Shown in pieces: positions 15,776-24,534 of a stretch of DNA of 64,000 nt. The notes under the pieces were generated by a model, which was given only the letters and a program-made list of their open reading frames with translations, ran no database searches and had not been told where the DNA came from. The DNA is from Saccharospirillum sp043196875. GTDB taxonomy: Bacteria > Pseudomonadota > Gammaproteobacteria > Pseudomonadales > Natronospirillaceae. The stretch's first letter is position 1; every line of letters starts with the position of its first letter. The position numbers and the translations under genes are program-made. Location of the stretch: NCBI RefSeq assembly GCF_043196875.1, contig NZ_JBEBMX010000004.1, forward strand, positions 289,617 to 353,616, in the 5' to 3' direction.

Positions 15776-16642
15776 ATGACCGCTTCCCCGCACCTGATCA
15801 GCTTCACCCTCCTGGCTCTGGTCGCCTTCGCCGCCAACTCGGTACTGTGTCGCTGGGCTCTGGGTGACGCCACCATTGATGCCGCTTCCTTTACCGCCGT
15901 ACGGCTGGTCGCCGGCGCCCTGGTGTTATTGCTGCTGGTTAAATTGAGCAGCCACAAACTGCCGCTTTATCGCGCCGTCAAAGCCGGCTCTATTTCCGGC
16001 GCCGCCTGGTTGTTTCTCTATGCGGCGGGCTTTTCCTTTGCCTATATCCAGCTCGATACCGCCACCGGCGCGCTGATTCTGTTCGGCACCGTGCAACTGA
16101 CGCTGATCGGCATCAGCCTGTGGCAAGGACATCGCTTGAACAGCACCGAATGGGCCGGTGTGTTTGCCGCCTGTGCTGGTTTCGTCTATCTGATTCTGCC
16201 GGATCTGACCACACCATCGTTGCGAGGCATGGTGTTAATGATGGGCGCGGGCATCGCCTGGGGTTTGTATACGCTCAACGGTCGCGGCTCCAGCCAGCCG
16301 CTGCTCGATACTGCCGGCAATTTTGTGCGCACCGCGCCGCTGGTCTTGCTGTTGTTCGTGCCTTTTATTGAAACCGTGCAAATCAGCCGGGAAGGTTTCT
16401 GGCTGGCGGTGCTGTCGGGTGCGCTGGCTTCCGGCTGTGGCTATGCGTTGTGGTATGCGGTGTTGCCGTCGCTCAGTGGTGTTCAGGCTGGGGTTTTGCA
16501 GTTGTCGGTGCCGCTCTTGGCGGCTGCCGGTGGGGTGCTTTTGGTGGGAGAACGACTGGACCCGCGTCTGGTGCTGGCCAGCTTTTTACTGCTCGGCGGC
16601 ATCGCCCTGGTGCTGTGGGGACGCCGCCAAGTCAAAGCGTGA
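15776..16642 (+). CDS. EamA/DMT-family transporter
   Basis: Ten-span drug/metabolite-type transporter of 288 residues from ATG 15776. A GTG at 15746 is possible, but it falls on a TATATAG sequence that looks like a -10 box, so the ATG is preferred. Two EamA repeats are visible, for example LLALVAFAANSVLCRWAL at the N-terminus and SGALASGCGYALWYAVLP in the second half. The substrate cannot be told from sequence. Divergent from the CDF gene. Confidence 0.9.
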   Translation: MTASPHLISFTLLALVAFAANSVLCRWALGDATIDAASFTAVRLVAGALVLLLLVKLSSHKLPLYRAVKAGSISGAAWLFLYAAGFSFAYIQLDTATGALILFGTVQLTLIGISLWQGHRLNSTEWAGVFAACAGFVYLILPDLTTPSLRGMVLMMGAGIAWGLYTLNGRGSSQPLLDTAGNFVRTAPLVLLLFVPFIETVQISREGFWLAVLSGALASGCGYALWYAVLPSLSGVQAGVLQLSVPLLAAAGGVLLVGERLDPRLVLASFLLLGGIALVLWGRRQVKA

Positions 16643-16650
16643 ATTAGGCG

Positions 16651-17709
16651 TCAATAAGGTGCTTCATCGTTGCGATTAAAATCGCGCATGAAGATGTCCC
16701 AGAAGGTCATGAATAAGGCGGCGATCAGGGGGCCGATTACAAAGCCATTAATTCCCATTAAGGCGATACCGCCCAAGGTAGAAAACAGCACAACGTAATC
16801 AGGCAGTTTGGTGTCTCGTCCGACCAGAATGGGGCGCAGAATATTATCAGCCAAGCCAATGACCACCATACCGTAAGCCACCAGCACGATACCGGAAATC
16901 CACGACCCACTGGCGATCAGGTAGATCGCCGCCGGGCCCCAAACCAGGGCTGCACCAACGGCCGGAATCAGCGACAAAATTGCCATCAGCACACCCCACA
17001 AAATCACCGCCGGTATGCCCAGAATGGCAAAAATGATACTGCCCAGGGCGCCTTGAACGATGGCGACCACCAGGTTGCCTTTGACCGTTGCACGGGTCAC
17101 TTCAGCGAATTTATCGAACAGCCGATGTTCGCGTTCATCACCGAGCGGCAAAGCGCGGATAAAAAGCGCAATCAGTTTGTGGCCATCGCGCAGCAGGAAA
17201 AACGCCAGATACAGCATCAAGCCGAGGTTCAACACCAGGCTCATGGTGTTCTGACCGATACTCAGCGTTTCCTGAGCCAGGTACTGGCTGGCGGTGACCG
17301 CAAAATCCGACAGGCGCTGACGGACATTCTCGGTATCAATACCCGCCTTGTTCAGTAAATCTGGAACCATCGGGAAGGCCGTACGCAACTGATCGAGAAT
17401 ATCGCCCAGTGAGATGTCGCCCTCCTGAATACTCTGAAACAGGTTAACGGCTTCATTGACCACCTGCATAACGATCAGCAGTACCGGCAAAACCACGATG
17501 ACAACGCAACACAATAACGTGATCAGCGCCGACAAGTTGCGGCGATTGCCAGTAAGCCGTAGGAATCGTGTCTGCAGCGGATAAAAAATAACAGTAATGG
17601 CAACGGCCCAGAAAATGGCGCCCCAAAAAGGTTCTAATACAAAGAAAAATGCCAGGCTGACGAGCAGTAATAAGAGCAGAAAAAACCGGTTTTCGAGTGT
17701 TTGCCTCAT
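16651..17709 (-). CDS. AI-2E family transporter (YdiK/PerM type)
   Basis: Polytopic membrane protein of 352 residues with the family layout: two N-terminal spans, a long amphipathic region (about 75-150), then clustered C-terminal spans. Family signatures include LFLLRDG-like FFLLRDGHKLIALF, a PxxGxx helix around LSLIPAVGAALVWGPAAIYL, and a C-terminal FVIGPLIAALFMTFWDIF. Members export varied small molecules, and the AI-2 label is historical. Convergent with the DMT gene, 8 bases apart. Confidence 0.9.
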   Translation of the reverse strand: MRQTLENRFFLLLLLLVSLAFFFVLEPFWGAIFWAVAITVIFYPLQTRFLRLTGNRRNLSALITLLCCVVIVVLPVLLIVMQVVNEAVNLFQSIQEGDISLGDILDQLRTAFPMVPDLLNKAGIDTENVRQRLSDFAVTASQYLAQETLSIGQNTMSLVLNLGLMLYLAFFLLRDGHKLIALFIRALPLGDEREHRLFDKFAEVTRATVKGNLVVAIVQGALGSIIFAILGIPAVILWGVLMAILSLIPAVGAALVWGPAAIYLIASGSWISGIVLVAYGMVVIGLADNILRPILVGRDTKLPDYVVLFSTLGGIALMGINGFVIGPLIAALFMTFWDIFMRDFNRNDEAPY

Positions 17710-17784
17710 GGCAATGGGTTCCCTGAATACTCAGTCTGCCACATTACTCGAAAGCCGGTTTTCATACAGCATTCCGTCATCGCT

Positions 17785-19413
17785 TTACACTTGGAAACGT
17801 GATGCCCGTTGCGATAATTCATTCGCCACCGAAGCCAATTCCTGCGATGACATTTCGATCGCCTTGGCCTGCTCTTCGGTACTCAATGTTTGCTCACTGA
17901 TCTGAACCACGTTGCTGTTGATGTTCTGGATCACCGCGCTTTGCTGGGTGGTTGCCGCAGCAATCTGCTGGGTTTGGTCAGACAGCTCATCCAGCGCCTG
18001 ACGAATTTGCCCGAACGATTCGGTGACCTCAGCCATCTGCTCGGTGGTGCGGCTGGCATAGCTGCGGCTGTCATCCATCACCTGGTAAGCCTGTTCGGCG
18101 CGTTGCTGCAATTGCTCGATCTTGCCGCGAATTGCCTCGGTGGATTCCTGAGTTTTGGACGCCAGGGTGCGCACTTCATCCGCCACCACAGCAAAGCCAC
18201 GACCCTGCTCGCCGGCACGCGCCGCTTCGATCGCTGCGTTCAGCGCCAGTAAGTTAGTCTGGTCGGCGACGCCAGTAATGACTTCGACGATCTCATCAAT
18301 GCTGCGCATCTCGATGGCCAGTGAGCGTATGACCTCGGCGGCCTCGCCCACTTCCGACACCAACCGATCGGTCACTTCACGGGTGGTGTCCAGCGTCTGC
18401 TGACCACTTTCGGCATTCTGGCGAACGCCGCTGGCCAGGTCGCTGGTTTTCTCAGTGTTGCGCGCCACATCATCAAAGGTAGCGGTCATTTCTTCGATGG
18501 CTGCAGCGATGGAATCGATGGCGCTCAACTGCTGCTGAATTTCACCGCGGGTGGTGCTGATCGACTGACTGAGCTCTTCACTGGTAGCGTTCAGTACGTC
18601 GCTTTGATCGCGAACATCGAGAATGACCGAACGGGTTGAATCGAGCAGTGAATGCAGCGACTGCGCAATCTGGTTGACCTCCCAACTCGGCTGGGTTGGC
18701 AGCCGCTGCTTCAGATCAAGATCATCCGAGACACCCAGGGTAAATTGAGTCACCCGCGCCACTGGTCCGGAAATCTGCGAGCCGATGCGCCACGACAGCA
18801 ATCCCAGCACCACCAGTACGCCTGCCGCGCCGAGCAGTACCCAGCGTTGCAGCTGGAAGTAACGCTTGTCGATATCGTGGGTATACATGCCCGTCACCAG
18901 GGTCCAATTCCAGGGCCGGTAAGCGACGCCGAGACTAAGCTTAGGTTGCGGCTGTGCTTCACCCACCTTGGGCCACAGGTAATTAAAACGGCCACGACCG
19001 TTACCCGCTTCAACGGCACGCTCAATGCCCACCATCACCGCCGTACCCTCAGTGTCGAGAATCTGCCGGCCGTCGCTGCCCATGATCTCTGCGGAGGGAT
19101 GCTGCAGCACCCGCAATGACCGACTGTCGAGCGTGAAGACGTATTCGTCTTGCAGATAACGCAACTGATTCAACAGCCTGATGGCTTCAGACTGGGCTTC
19201 GGTTTCGCTCATATCACCGGCCCGAACCTGTGCTCGAAAACCATCCAACAAGGTCACAACACTGTCCAATTGTGCCTGCATCAACTGGGCACGATCTTCG
19301 ATCATTTGCTCACGCACCACACCGAGCAATAACAGCACAACACCGATCAAAGCGACCATGGCCAGACCGGACAATAGCGCCAAACGATGAAAAATCTTCA
19401 GACGACTGAACAT
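17785..19413 (-). CDS. Methyl-accepting chemotaxis protein with single Cache sensor
   Basis: Transmembrane chemoreceptor of 542 residues from ATG 19413 (the frame opens earlier, but this start directly precedes the membrane span). TM1 is about 10-30. The periplasmic part (about 31-185) has sCache_2 features: YVFTLDSRSLRVLQHPS, NYLWPKVGE and SYRPWNW-like AYRPWNWTLVTGMY. TM2 is about 190-210, followed by HAMP. The signalling tip DQTNLLALNAAIEAARAGEQ and GRGFAVVADEVRTLA is canonical. sCache_2 receptors often sense small organic acids. No che genes are nearby. Confidence 0.94.
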   Translation of the reverse strand: MFSRLKIFHRLALLSGLAMVALIGVVLLLLGVVREQMIEDRAQLMQAQLDSVVTLLDGFRAQVRAGDMSETEAQSEAIRLLNQLRYLQDEYVFTLDSRSLRVLQHPSAEIMGSDGRQILDTEGTAVMVGIERAVEAGNGRGRFNYLWPKVGEAQPQPKLSLGVAYRPWNWTLVTGMYTHDIDKRYFQLQRWVLLGAAGVLVVLGLLSWRIGSQISGPVARVTQFTLGVSDDLDLKQRLPTQPSWEVNQIAQSLHSLLDSTRSVILDVRDQSDVLNATSEELSQSISTTRGEIQQQLSAIDSIAAAIEEMTATFDDVARNTEKTSDLASGVRQNAESGQQTLDTTREVTDRLVSEVGEAAEVIRSLAIEMRSIDEIVEVITGVADQTNLLALNAAIEAARAGEQGRGFAVVADEVRTLASKTQESTEAIRGKIEQLQQRAEQAYQVMDDSRSYASRTTEQMAEVTESFGQIRQALDELSDQTQQIAAATTQQSAVIQNINSNVVQISEQTLSTEEQAKAIEMSSQELASVANELSQRASRFQV

Positions 19414-19555
19414 AAGGCAGGAACACTCCACAGCAGGAGGTTGGTACAACTCGGCGTTATAAACCGAACCCGCCACCAATCTATGGGTGAAAATTTGTGA
19501 AGCAAGTCACAGAGTTGATCTGAGTCAGACTGAATGAAAAAAGGTGACTTCCGGC

Positions 19556-19906
19556 CTAAAACAGACGCTCGCGGAAAATAAAGAAGACCGCACCGAGCAA
19601 ACACAAGCCCGCCCAGAGATAATCCAGTTTGAGTGGCTCACGCAGGTAAAAAAGTGCGAACGGCACGAACACACTGAGGGTAATGACCTCCTGCAGTATT
19701 TTCAGCTGTCCTACCGAGTAAACCGTATGACCGATACGATTCGCCGGTACCTGCAACAGGTATTCAAACAAGGCGATACCCCAGCTGAACAGCGCCGCAA
19801 TGATCCAGGGTTTGTGATTGAGCGTCTTAAGGTGGGCGTACCAGGCAAAGGTCATAAAGACGTTGGAACAGGTCAGCAACAGGACGGTGATTACCAGCGG
19901 CGGCAC
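19556..19906 (-). CDS. DUF486 (DMT-superfamily) small membrane protein
   Basis: Four-span protein of 116 residues. The GTG at 19906 is chosen because GGAAG precedes it by 8 bases and the length then matches the family; the TTG at 19921 is an alternative. Recognisable segments are VLLLTCSNVFMTFAWYAHL, the conserved ALFEYLLQVPANRIGH and LKILQEVITLSVF. DUF486 proteins are of unknown function and resemble half-size drug/metabolite transporters. Confidence 0.9.
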   Translation of the reverse strand: MPPLVITVLLLTCSNVFMTFAWYAHLKTLNHKPWIIAALFSWGIALFEYLLQVPANRIGHTVYSVGQLKILQEVITLSVFVPFALFYLREPLKLDYLWAGLCLLGAVFFIFRERLF

Positions 19907-19921
19907 GATGTTAACTTCCAA

Positions 19922-19958
19922 TAAAAAGGGTCAGCCAGTGTAATACTGGACTGACCCT
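19922..19958 (-). terminator. Intrinsic terminator after the 147-residue hypothetical gene
   Basis: Long stem AGGGTCAG-CCAGT / ACTGG-CTGACCCT with one bulge and a 5-base loop, followed on the minus strand by TTTTTAT. It separates the upstream gene (19995-20438) from DUF486. Confidence 0.85.
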
Positions 19959-19994
19959 GAATCATCCTGATGCGTTGCTAAAAGACGCCAGGCG

Positions 19995-20438
19995 CTACAA
20001 AGAGGATTGCAAAAACCGCAGTTCATCCACCAAACGATCGCTGTGGATCACCAACTGGCTGAGCACATCCTGCTCGTCATCGCTCCAGTCCAGATCCGCC
20101 GCTTCATCGACTTCACTGCGCCACTGGGCTTCAGCTTCCATCAGCCGTAACACCAAAGTCGCTTCGGAATGCACTCGCGACTGAACCCAATCACTGATGG
20201 CCTTGAGCAAGGCCCGTTCCTGATTTCCAGCCTGCGGCAACTCACCGCGAGCACGTTCCATGGCCTCAATTCGTCCCAACATAGCGCTGCGCGCCTCTAT
20301 GGCACGTCGCAACAGCGTCTCTGTGGGTGCGGACACCACTTCCTGATCGACCAGATCCTGATAGCGTTCGATCAATTCCAGACCGTGGGCATGTATGCCC
20401 GCCAGTGCCGCCCCATACTCATCGCGTAAGATCGACAT
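19995..20438 (-). CDS. Hypothetical helical cytoplasmic protein
   Basis: Not recognised. From ATG 20438, supported by AGGAGGCCAGG just upstream, it has 147 residues. It is acidic and almost entirely helical (for example LLRRAIEARSAMLGRIEAMERARGE, about residues 44-68, and an acidic stretch DEAADLDWSDDEQD near 113-126). It has no signal peptide, membrane span or Cys. It is divergent from the hypothetical gene at 20617, and has its own strong terminator. Confidence 0.75.
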   Translation of the reverse strand: MSILRDEYGAALAGIHAHGLELIERYQDLVDQEVVSAPTETLLRRAIEARSAMLGRIEAMERARGELPQAGNQERALLKAISDWVQSRVHSEATLVLRLMEAEAQWRSEVDEAADLDWSDDEQDVLSQLVIHSDRLVDELRFLQSSL

Positions 20439-20522
20439 CCTGGCCTCCTCGCCTCGAACCCTGGTTGATCGGGCACAAAGCCCGACGTGAACGGCTTCAT
20501 CATGGCGCCACTGCGGTAAAAA

Positions 20523-20550
20523 TAAAGCCCCGACCAAGTAAAGGCGCTAA
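20523..20550 (+). promoter_or_regulatory. Weak sigma-28-like promoter candidate
   Basis: TAAAGCCC, 12 bases, GGCGCTAA resembles the FliA consensus TAAAGTTT-N11-GCCGATAA, with one extra spacer base and two mismatches in the -10. It lies 66 bases before the ATG of the next gene. Weak evidence. Confidence 0.28.
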
Positions 20551-20616
20551 GCTGGTTGAAAAATAGCCAATCAACCGTATCTTAGAAAGCACACGTTCGA
20601 CCAGGGAGGCAAAACA

Positions 20617-21342
20617 ATGCCCATCGAACCGACTGGTAGTCTCAACAACCTCAATCCGCTGAACCGTCAGGACAGCCTGAACGCGCCCCAGACGCGTGCC
20701 GCTGAACAGACGACACCAGCGCCCCAATCGCCCAACCAGAACGCCGTTCAAGCCGACGTTCAGGTCGATACCAGCATCGACAGCCGCCGTGCTGCCATTC
20801 GCTCTCAAGTGCAGGAAGCCAATGAACTGGCGGTCTCGCAGCAAGACAGAGGCGAAGTGCTGGAGCAACTGCGCGGCGAGCGCGAACGTCTGGCTCAAGG
20901 TTCTGACGATGCCAATGACTCGACAGAACAGCCGGAAAGCCAGCGCCTGGTCAGCGAAGACACCTTTGCTGCGCTGGAGCGAATCCGCTCGCTGGCAGTG
21001 GAGGATCCCTTTGGCACCGGCTCGGCCGACGCCGGCCCGCTGGCTGACAACGGCTTTTTCGTGCGCAGCCGTCAGGACGCGGTCGATACGCTGGACCAGG
21101 CCATCAGCGCGCTGGAGCGTCAGTCCGATCTGGATACCGGCCGTTTGGAAGAGTTGCGTGAAACCTTCAATACCAACCAGGACGCCACCCTGAGCGAGGG
21201 CAACAGGGCTTTCAGCGATGGTGAAGAGGCCGGTTCAGCGGCGGCTCAACTGGCACTGGATATTCGTGAACAAACGCCGACCGATCTGTTCGGCTTAGGT
21301 GAGGAAGATCGGGAAACCGTGCTCAGTGCACTGCAACCTTAA
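20617..21342 (+). CDS. Hypothetical hydrophilic protein, Gln/Asp-rich
   Basis: Not recognised. It has 241 residues, no Cys, no signal peptide and no membrane span. The N-terminal 55 residues are disordered and rich in Asn, Pro, Gln and Thr. Helical segments with many charges follow (about 57-95 and 150-185), and a Ser/Asp/Gln linker (about 96-110) separates them. A good Shine-Dalgarno (GGGAGGC) precedes the ATG. The style resembles flagellum-associated or secreted low-complexity proteins, but no domain is evident. It ends at a strong bidirectional terminator. Confidence 0.75.
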   Translation: MPIEPTGSLNNLNPLNRQDSLNAPQTRAAEQTTPAPQSPNQNAVQADVQVDTSIDSRRAAIRSQVQEANELAVSQQDRGEVLEQLRGERERLAQGSDDANDSTEQPESQRLVSEDTFAALERIRSLAVEDPFGTGSADAGPLADNGFFVRSRQDAVDTLDQAISALERQSDLDTGRLEELRETFNTNQDATLSEGNRAFSDGEEAGSAAAQLALDIREQTPTDLFGLGEEDRETVLSALQP

Positions 21343-21356
21343 ATCACTGACGCATG

Positions 21357-21400
21357 AAAAACGGGCCAGCGACTGATGACATCAGCGCTGGCCCGTTTTT
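21357..21400. terminator. Bidirectional intrinsic terminator
   Basis: A near-perfect 44-base hairpin, AAAACGGGCCAGCG / CGCTGGCCCGTTTT, with an internal CTGATG/CATCAG extension. A and T runs at the two ends let it work for both the plus-strand hypothetical gene and the minus-strand GGDEF/EAL gene. Confidence 0.9.
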
Positions 21401-21402
21401 AG

Positions 21403-23742
21403 TCAAGCGCGCAAAAAGCTTTCGCGCTGCTCGTTGAAGGTGGCCAGCCAATCCATCAAGTCGTCGTAAGGCAACGCCTTGGCCAGACAATAACCCTGAA
21501 TACAGTGACAACCCATGGCTTCCAGCAAGGCGACCGAAGCCGGGTCTTCAACACCCTCGGCCAGTACCGTCAGCTTCAACTGCTGCGCCATCTCGATGGT
21601 CGAACGAACGATGCATTGATCGTCTTCATCCGTGGCCAGATTCAAAATAAACGCCTTGTCGATTTTCAGTTCATGCACCGGCATCGACTTCAACTGCGCC
21701 AGCGATGAAAAGCCGGTGCCGAAGTCGTCCATCGCCAATTCGACGCCAGCATCATAAAGCCGCTGAAGATTTTTCAGCGCCCGTTCGGTATCGGCCATCA
21801 TGGCGCTTTCGGTGACTTCGAGAATCAATTCTTCACCCTTCAGACCGTGCTGTTTGATGCGCGCCAACAGGCTGTCGACAAAGCTGTCTTTGAGAATGTC
21901 CTTGGCCGATAGATTCACACTGATGCCCAGGTCCGGATAGCCTTCGGCCTGCCAGCGACGCATCTGACGAATGGATTCATCGAACACCCAGTCGGTAATC
22001 AGGGTGATGTCACCCGATTGCTCAGCCAGGGGAATAAATTCCTCCGGGAACATCCGTCCGAGCACCGGGTCGTGCCAGCGAATCAGCACTTCCACCGAGC
22101 GCATACGTTGATGTTCCAGGCTGTATTGCGGCTGAAACATCAACTGGAAACCGCCTTCGGCAATGGCGTGCTGCAAGCGGTTGGTCACGGTGATACGCCG
22201 CAGATGACGCTCATCCTGACCTTCCTGATAGGTGGCAAAACTGTGGCCTAAATGACGCGCTTCGCTGATCGCCAGATGAGTGCGCCGCATCAGGTCTTCG
22301 TAATCGCTGGCCTGCTGCGGACAGAACACCATGCCCAAGCGCGCTTCCACCTTGATTTCCAGGCTGTCGTGGCGGAAAGCGTAGTCAAACAACGCCAGGT
22401 AACGCTCGGCTTCGGCATGGGCGCCGGTTTCGGTCAGACCATCGATCAACAGCAAGAACTCATCGGTACCGATGCGACCAACGCGGTCGGATTCGCGACA
22501 GGCATCGGCCAGACGACTGGCCACCTGCGGCAGCACTGCGTCCATCACCGCCAGGCCGTAGACATCGCTTAGATCATCGTAGTTGCTCAGCTGCAGCAAC
22601 ATCACCGCAAAGGGCGCTTCGGGTTGACTGCTCAGTCGCTCACTCAACTGCCGGCCGAATTCATCGCGATTGGGCAAACCGGTCAGCAAGTCGTGCTGGG
22701 CCTGATAGAGAATATGGCGTTCGCGTTCTTGAATGGCGCTTTGCATGTTATCGAGCGTATCGCCCAGAACCGCGAATTCGTCGCTGCCCTGCAAAGCCAC
22801 CGGCTGGGTGTAATTACCGCGGGCAATACGGCGCGCTGCCACTACCAGCGCATTGATCGGCCGGCTGATGCCACTGGCGATCAGGGCCGTTGCCAACGCC
22901 GCCAGCGCCAACGCAATGGCGGCGATGGCGAGCATCTGGTTGCGCAGGCTGTCGTAAGCGGCCAGCGCTTCTTGCAGTGACACCGACAACAACATGCCCA
23001 GTTGCTGACCGTCGCGATCTTTCAAGACGCCTTGCCGGCTCAACCAACCGGCTTCACTGAAGCGATCGGTCGCCTGGCCGAGTACCGCGCTGAAATCACC
23101 GTCCAGAGCATCCAGCGGCAAGTCGGCATTGAGCGTGGTAAAGGCGCGCACAGGCGCCGATTCGCCGCCGCGAAACAGCAGCGTCAGGTTGGTACCGGTA
23201 ATGCTTCGGAAGCCCTCCAGCAGCGCTTCATCCATGATAAAACCCATGCCCACCCAGGCGATCAACTGGGGCGCACGCACCGGCACCATCACCAGTTGGT
23301 AAGGTGCATCGTCGGCCAGCGTCAGCACGCTGAAGGCTTGTTCTTCGCGGTCGATCGATTCACGCAGCTCAGCCAGTTCAGCAGCGATATTGTGGGTGCT
23401 GATCAACACCTCACCGGCCGGGTCCATCAGCACGATCATATCAGCGCCAACCCGATCCCCGTGATTGGCCAGCACGCTGACGATGGTGCCTTCTTCGTTG
23501 GTGGCGATGGCCTGTTTAAAACCAAAGTCTTCCGCCAGCAAGGTGGTGCGGTCGGTCAACTGACGGCTGTTATCCACCAGCAGCGTATCGAAGACGCGTT
23601 CAGCAACCGCCAGTTCGCGGTTGGCACCGGCACGCGCATTGGCATCGGTGGCGCGTAATACTGCCCACAGCGTCGCGGCCAATGTCAGCCCGAGCAGGCT
23701 GAGGAAGATCAGTAACAGCCGGGTGCGAAAACTAATTGCCAT
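21403..23742 (-). CDS. Membrane GGDEF-EAL protein, likely c-di-GMP phosphodiesterase
   Basis: Protein of 779 residues from ATG 23742, which overlaps the upstream gene's stop by 11 bases. Order: TM1 (about 7-27), periplasmic sensor domain (about 30-265), TM2 (about 270-292), HAMP (about 293-345), GGDEF (about 355-515), EAL (about 530-775). The GGDEF signature is altered to GTDEF (RIGTDEFLLLI), so cyclase activity is doubtful. The EAL domain reads EVL at the signature but keeps the catalytic Glu, NLSAKD, EVTESAM, MDDFGTGFSSL, KIDKAF and AEGVED. c-di-GMP breakdown is therefore the likely output. It is co-transcribed with the cupredoxin-like gene. Confidence 0.93.
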   Translation of the reverse strand: MAISFRTRLLLIFLSLLGLTLAATLWAVLRATDANARAGANRELAVAERVFDTLLVDNSRQLTDRTTLLAEDFGFKQAIATNEEGTIVSVLANHGDRVGADMIVLMDPAGEVLISTHNIAAELAELRESIDREEQAFSVLTLADDAPYQLVMVPVRAPQLIAWVGMGFIMDEALLEGFRSITGTNLTLLFRGGESAPVRAFTTLNADLPLDALDGDFSAVLGQATDRFSEAGWLSRQGVLKDRDGQQLGMLLSVSLQEALAAYDSLRNQMLAIAAIALALAALATALIASGISRPINALVVAARRIARGNYTQPVALQGSDEFAVLGDTLDNMQSAIQERERHILYQAQHDLLTGLPNRDEFGRQLSERLSSQPEAPFAVMLLQLSNYDDLSDVYGLAVMDAVLPQVASRLADACRESDRVGRIGTDEFLLLIDGLTETGAHAEAERYLALFDYAFRHDSLEIKVEARLGMVFCPQQASDYEDLMRRTHLAISEARHLGHSFATYQEGQDERHLRRITVTNRLQHAIAEGGFQLMFQPQYSLEHQRMRSVEVLIRWHDPVLGRMFPEEFIPLAEQSGDITLITDWVFDESIRQMRRWQAEGYPDLGISVNLSAKDILKDSFVDSLLARIKQHGLKGEELILEVTESAMMADTERALKNLQRLYDAGVELAMDDFGTGFSSLAQLKSMPVHELKIDKAFILNLATDEDDQCIVRSTIEMAQQLKLTVLAEGVEDPASVALLEAMGCHCIQGYCLAKALPYDDLMDWLATFNEQRESFLRA

Positions 23743-24418
23743 CGGACTGATACCTTTGCAGGCGGTCGTACAAGCTCGACGGCGACTGCGACGGATCATC
23801 AACACTCAGTTCAAAAGGTAACTGGATTTCCAGACGGTCCGCTTCAGCATCGGCGAGGTCAGCTATGGCGAGTTGAAAAGGCTCATCCATATCCGGATGC
23901 CAGATCACCAGATAAGGCGACTGCTCGGCATTGAACGCCGGCAAGGTCACTTCGCCGGTTGCGTCGGTTTGGCCATACAAGGCACCTTCGACGACATAGA
24001 TATAACCGCGCATGGAATCGTGAATATTGCAGCCCAGGGCGACCAGACCGGCTTTATCGAACTCGACCGGTGGCGCATCGTTGCCTTTATAAAGCTGCAA
24101 TTCGAAGGTTTTGGCGGCGGAGAAAGAATAGACGTGGTGGCGGGTTTCATCGCTGTTGGGGAAACGCACCTTGGTACCGGCGCGAACCACCGCGATTTCC
24201 GGCACAAAAGCGATGTCGACCTGATCGACAATGGCTTCTTCCGGCAGTGGCGGCACCTCAACAGCAGCCGCACCTTTGAGTTCAACAACCGCCTCGCCGA
24301 CATCCTGACCACTCTGGTCGGTCAGATGCAACGTTGGCAAGGTTGCCGCCATAACTGTGACCGGTCCCAGCGACGCTGCCAACAACAACGCCGCACCGGT
24401 CAACCGTCCCTTGTTCAT
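23732..24418 (-). CDS. Periplasmic cupredoxin-like protein
   Basis: Secreted protein of 228 residues from ATG 24418. A Sec signal peptide (RLTGAALLLAASLGPVTVMA, about 5-24) is followed by a beta-rich domain. A type-1 copper ligand set is visible: His in DETRHHVYSFS and Cys, His, Met in LGCNIHDSMRGY. Proteins of this type are often annotated as methylamine-utilisation or plastocyanin-like, but no methylamine genes are present. The 11-base overlap with the downstream GGDEF/EAL gene suggests the copper protein may feed the sensor domain of that regulator (inference). Confidence 0.85.
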   Translation of the reverse strand: MNKGRLTGAALLLAASLGPVTVMAATLPTLHLTDQSGQDVGEAVVELKGAAAVEVPPLPEEAIVDQVDIAFVPEIAVVRAGTKVRFPNSDETRHHVYSFSAAKTFELQLYKGNDAPPVEFDKAGLVALGCNIHDSMRGYIYVVEGALYGQTDATGEVTLPAFNAEQSPYLVIWHPDMDEPFQLAIADLADAEADRLEIQLPFELSVDDPSQSPSSLYDRLQRYQSDGN

Positions 24419-24534
24419 CGACTTCACCCTAATACATTGTCTGCGGATAACGATCACTATAACCGAGAATGATAGTGATCGCGCGAGGGAGCCACTGAAC
24501 TGGCTCCGTTAGGATAAGACGACGCCCAAGCCCT

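Noticed and set aside
22999..23658. 218-codon plus-strand frame opposite the GGDEF/EAL gene
   Set aside because: Antisense shadow, Gln/His-rich, no start signal.
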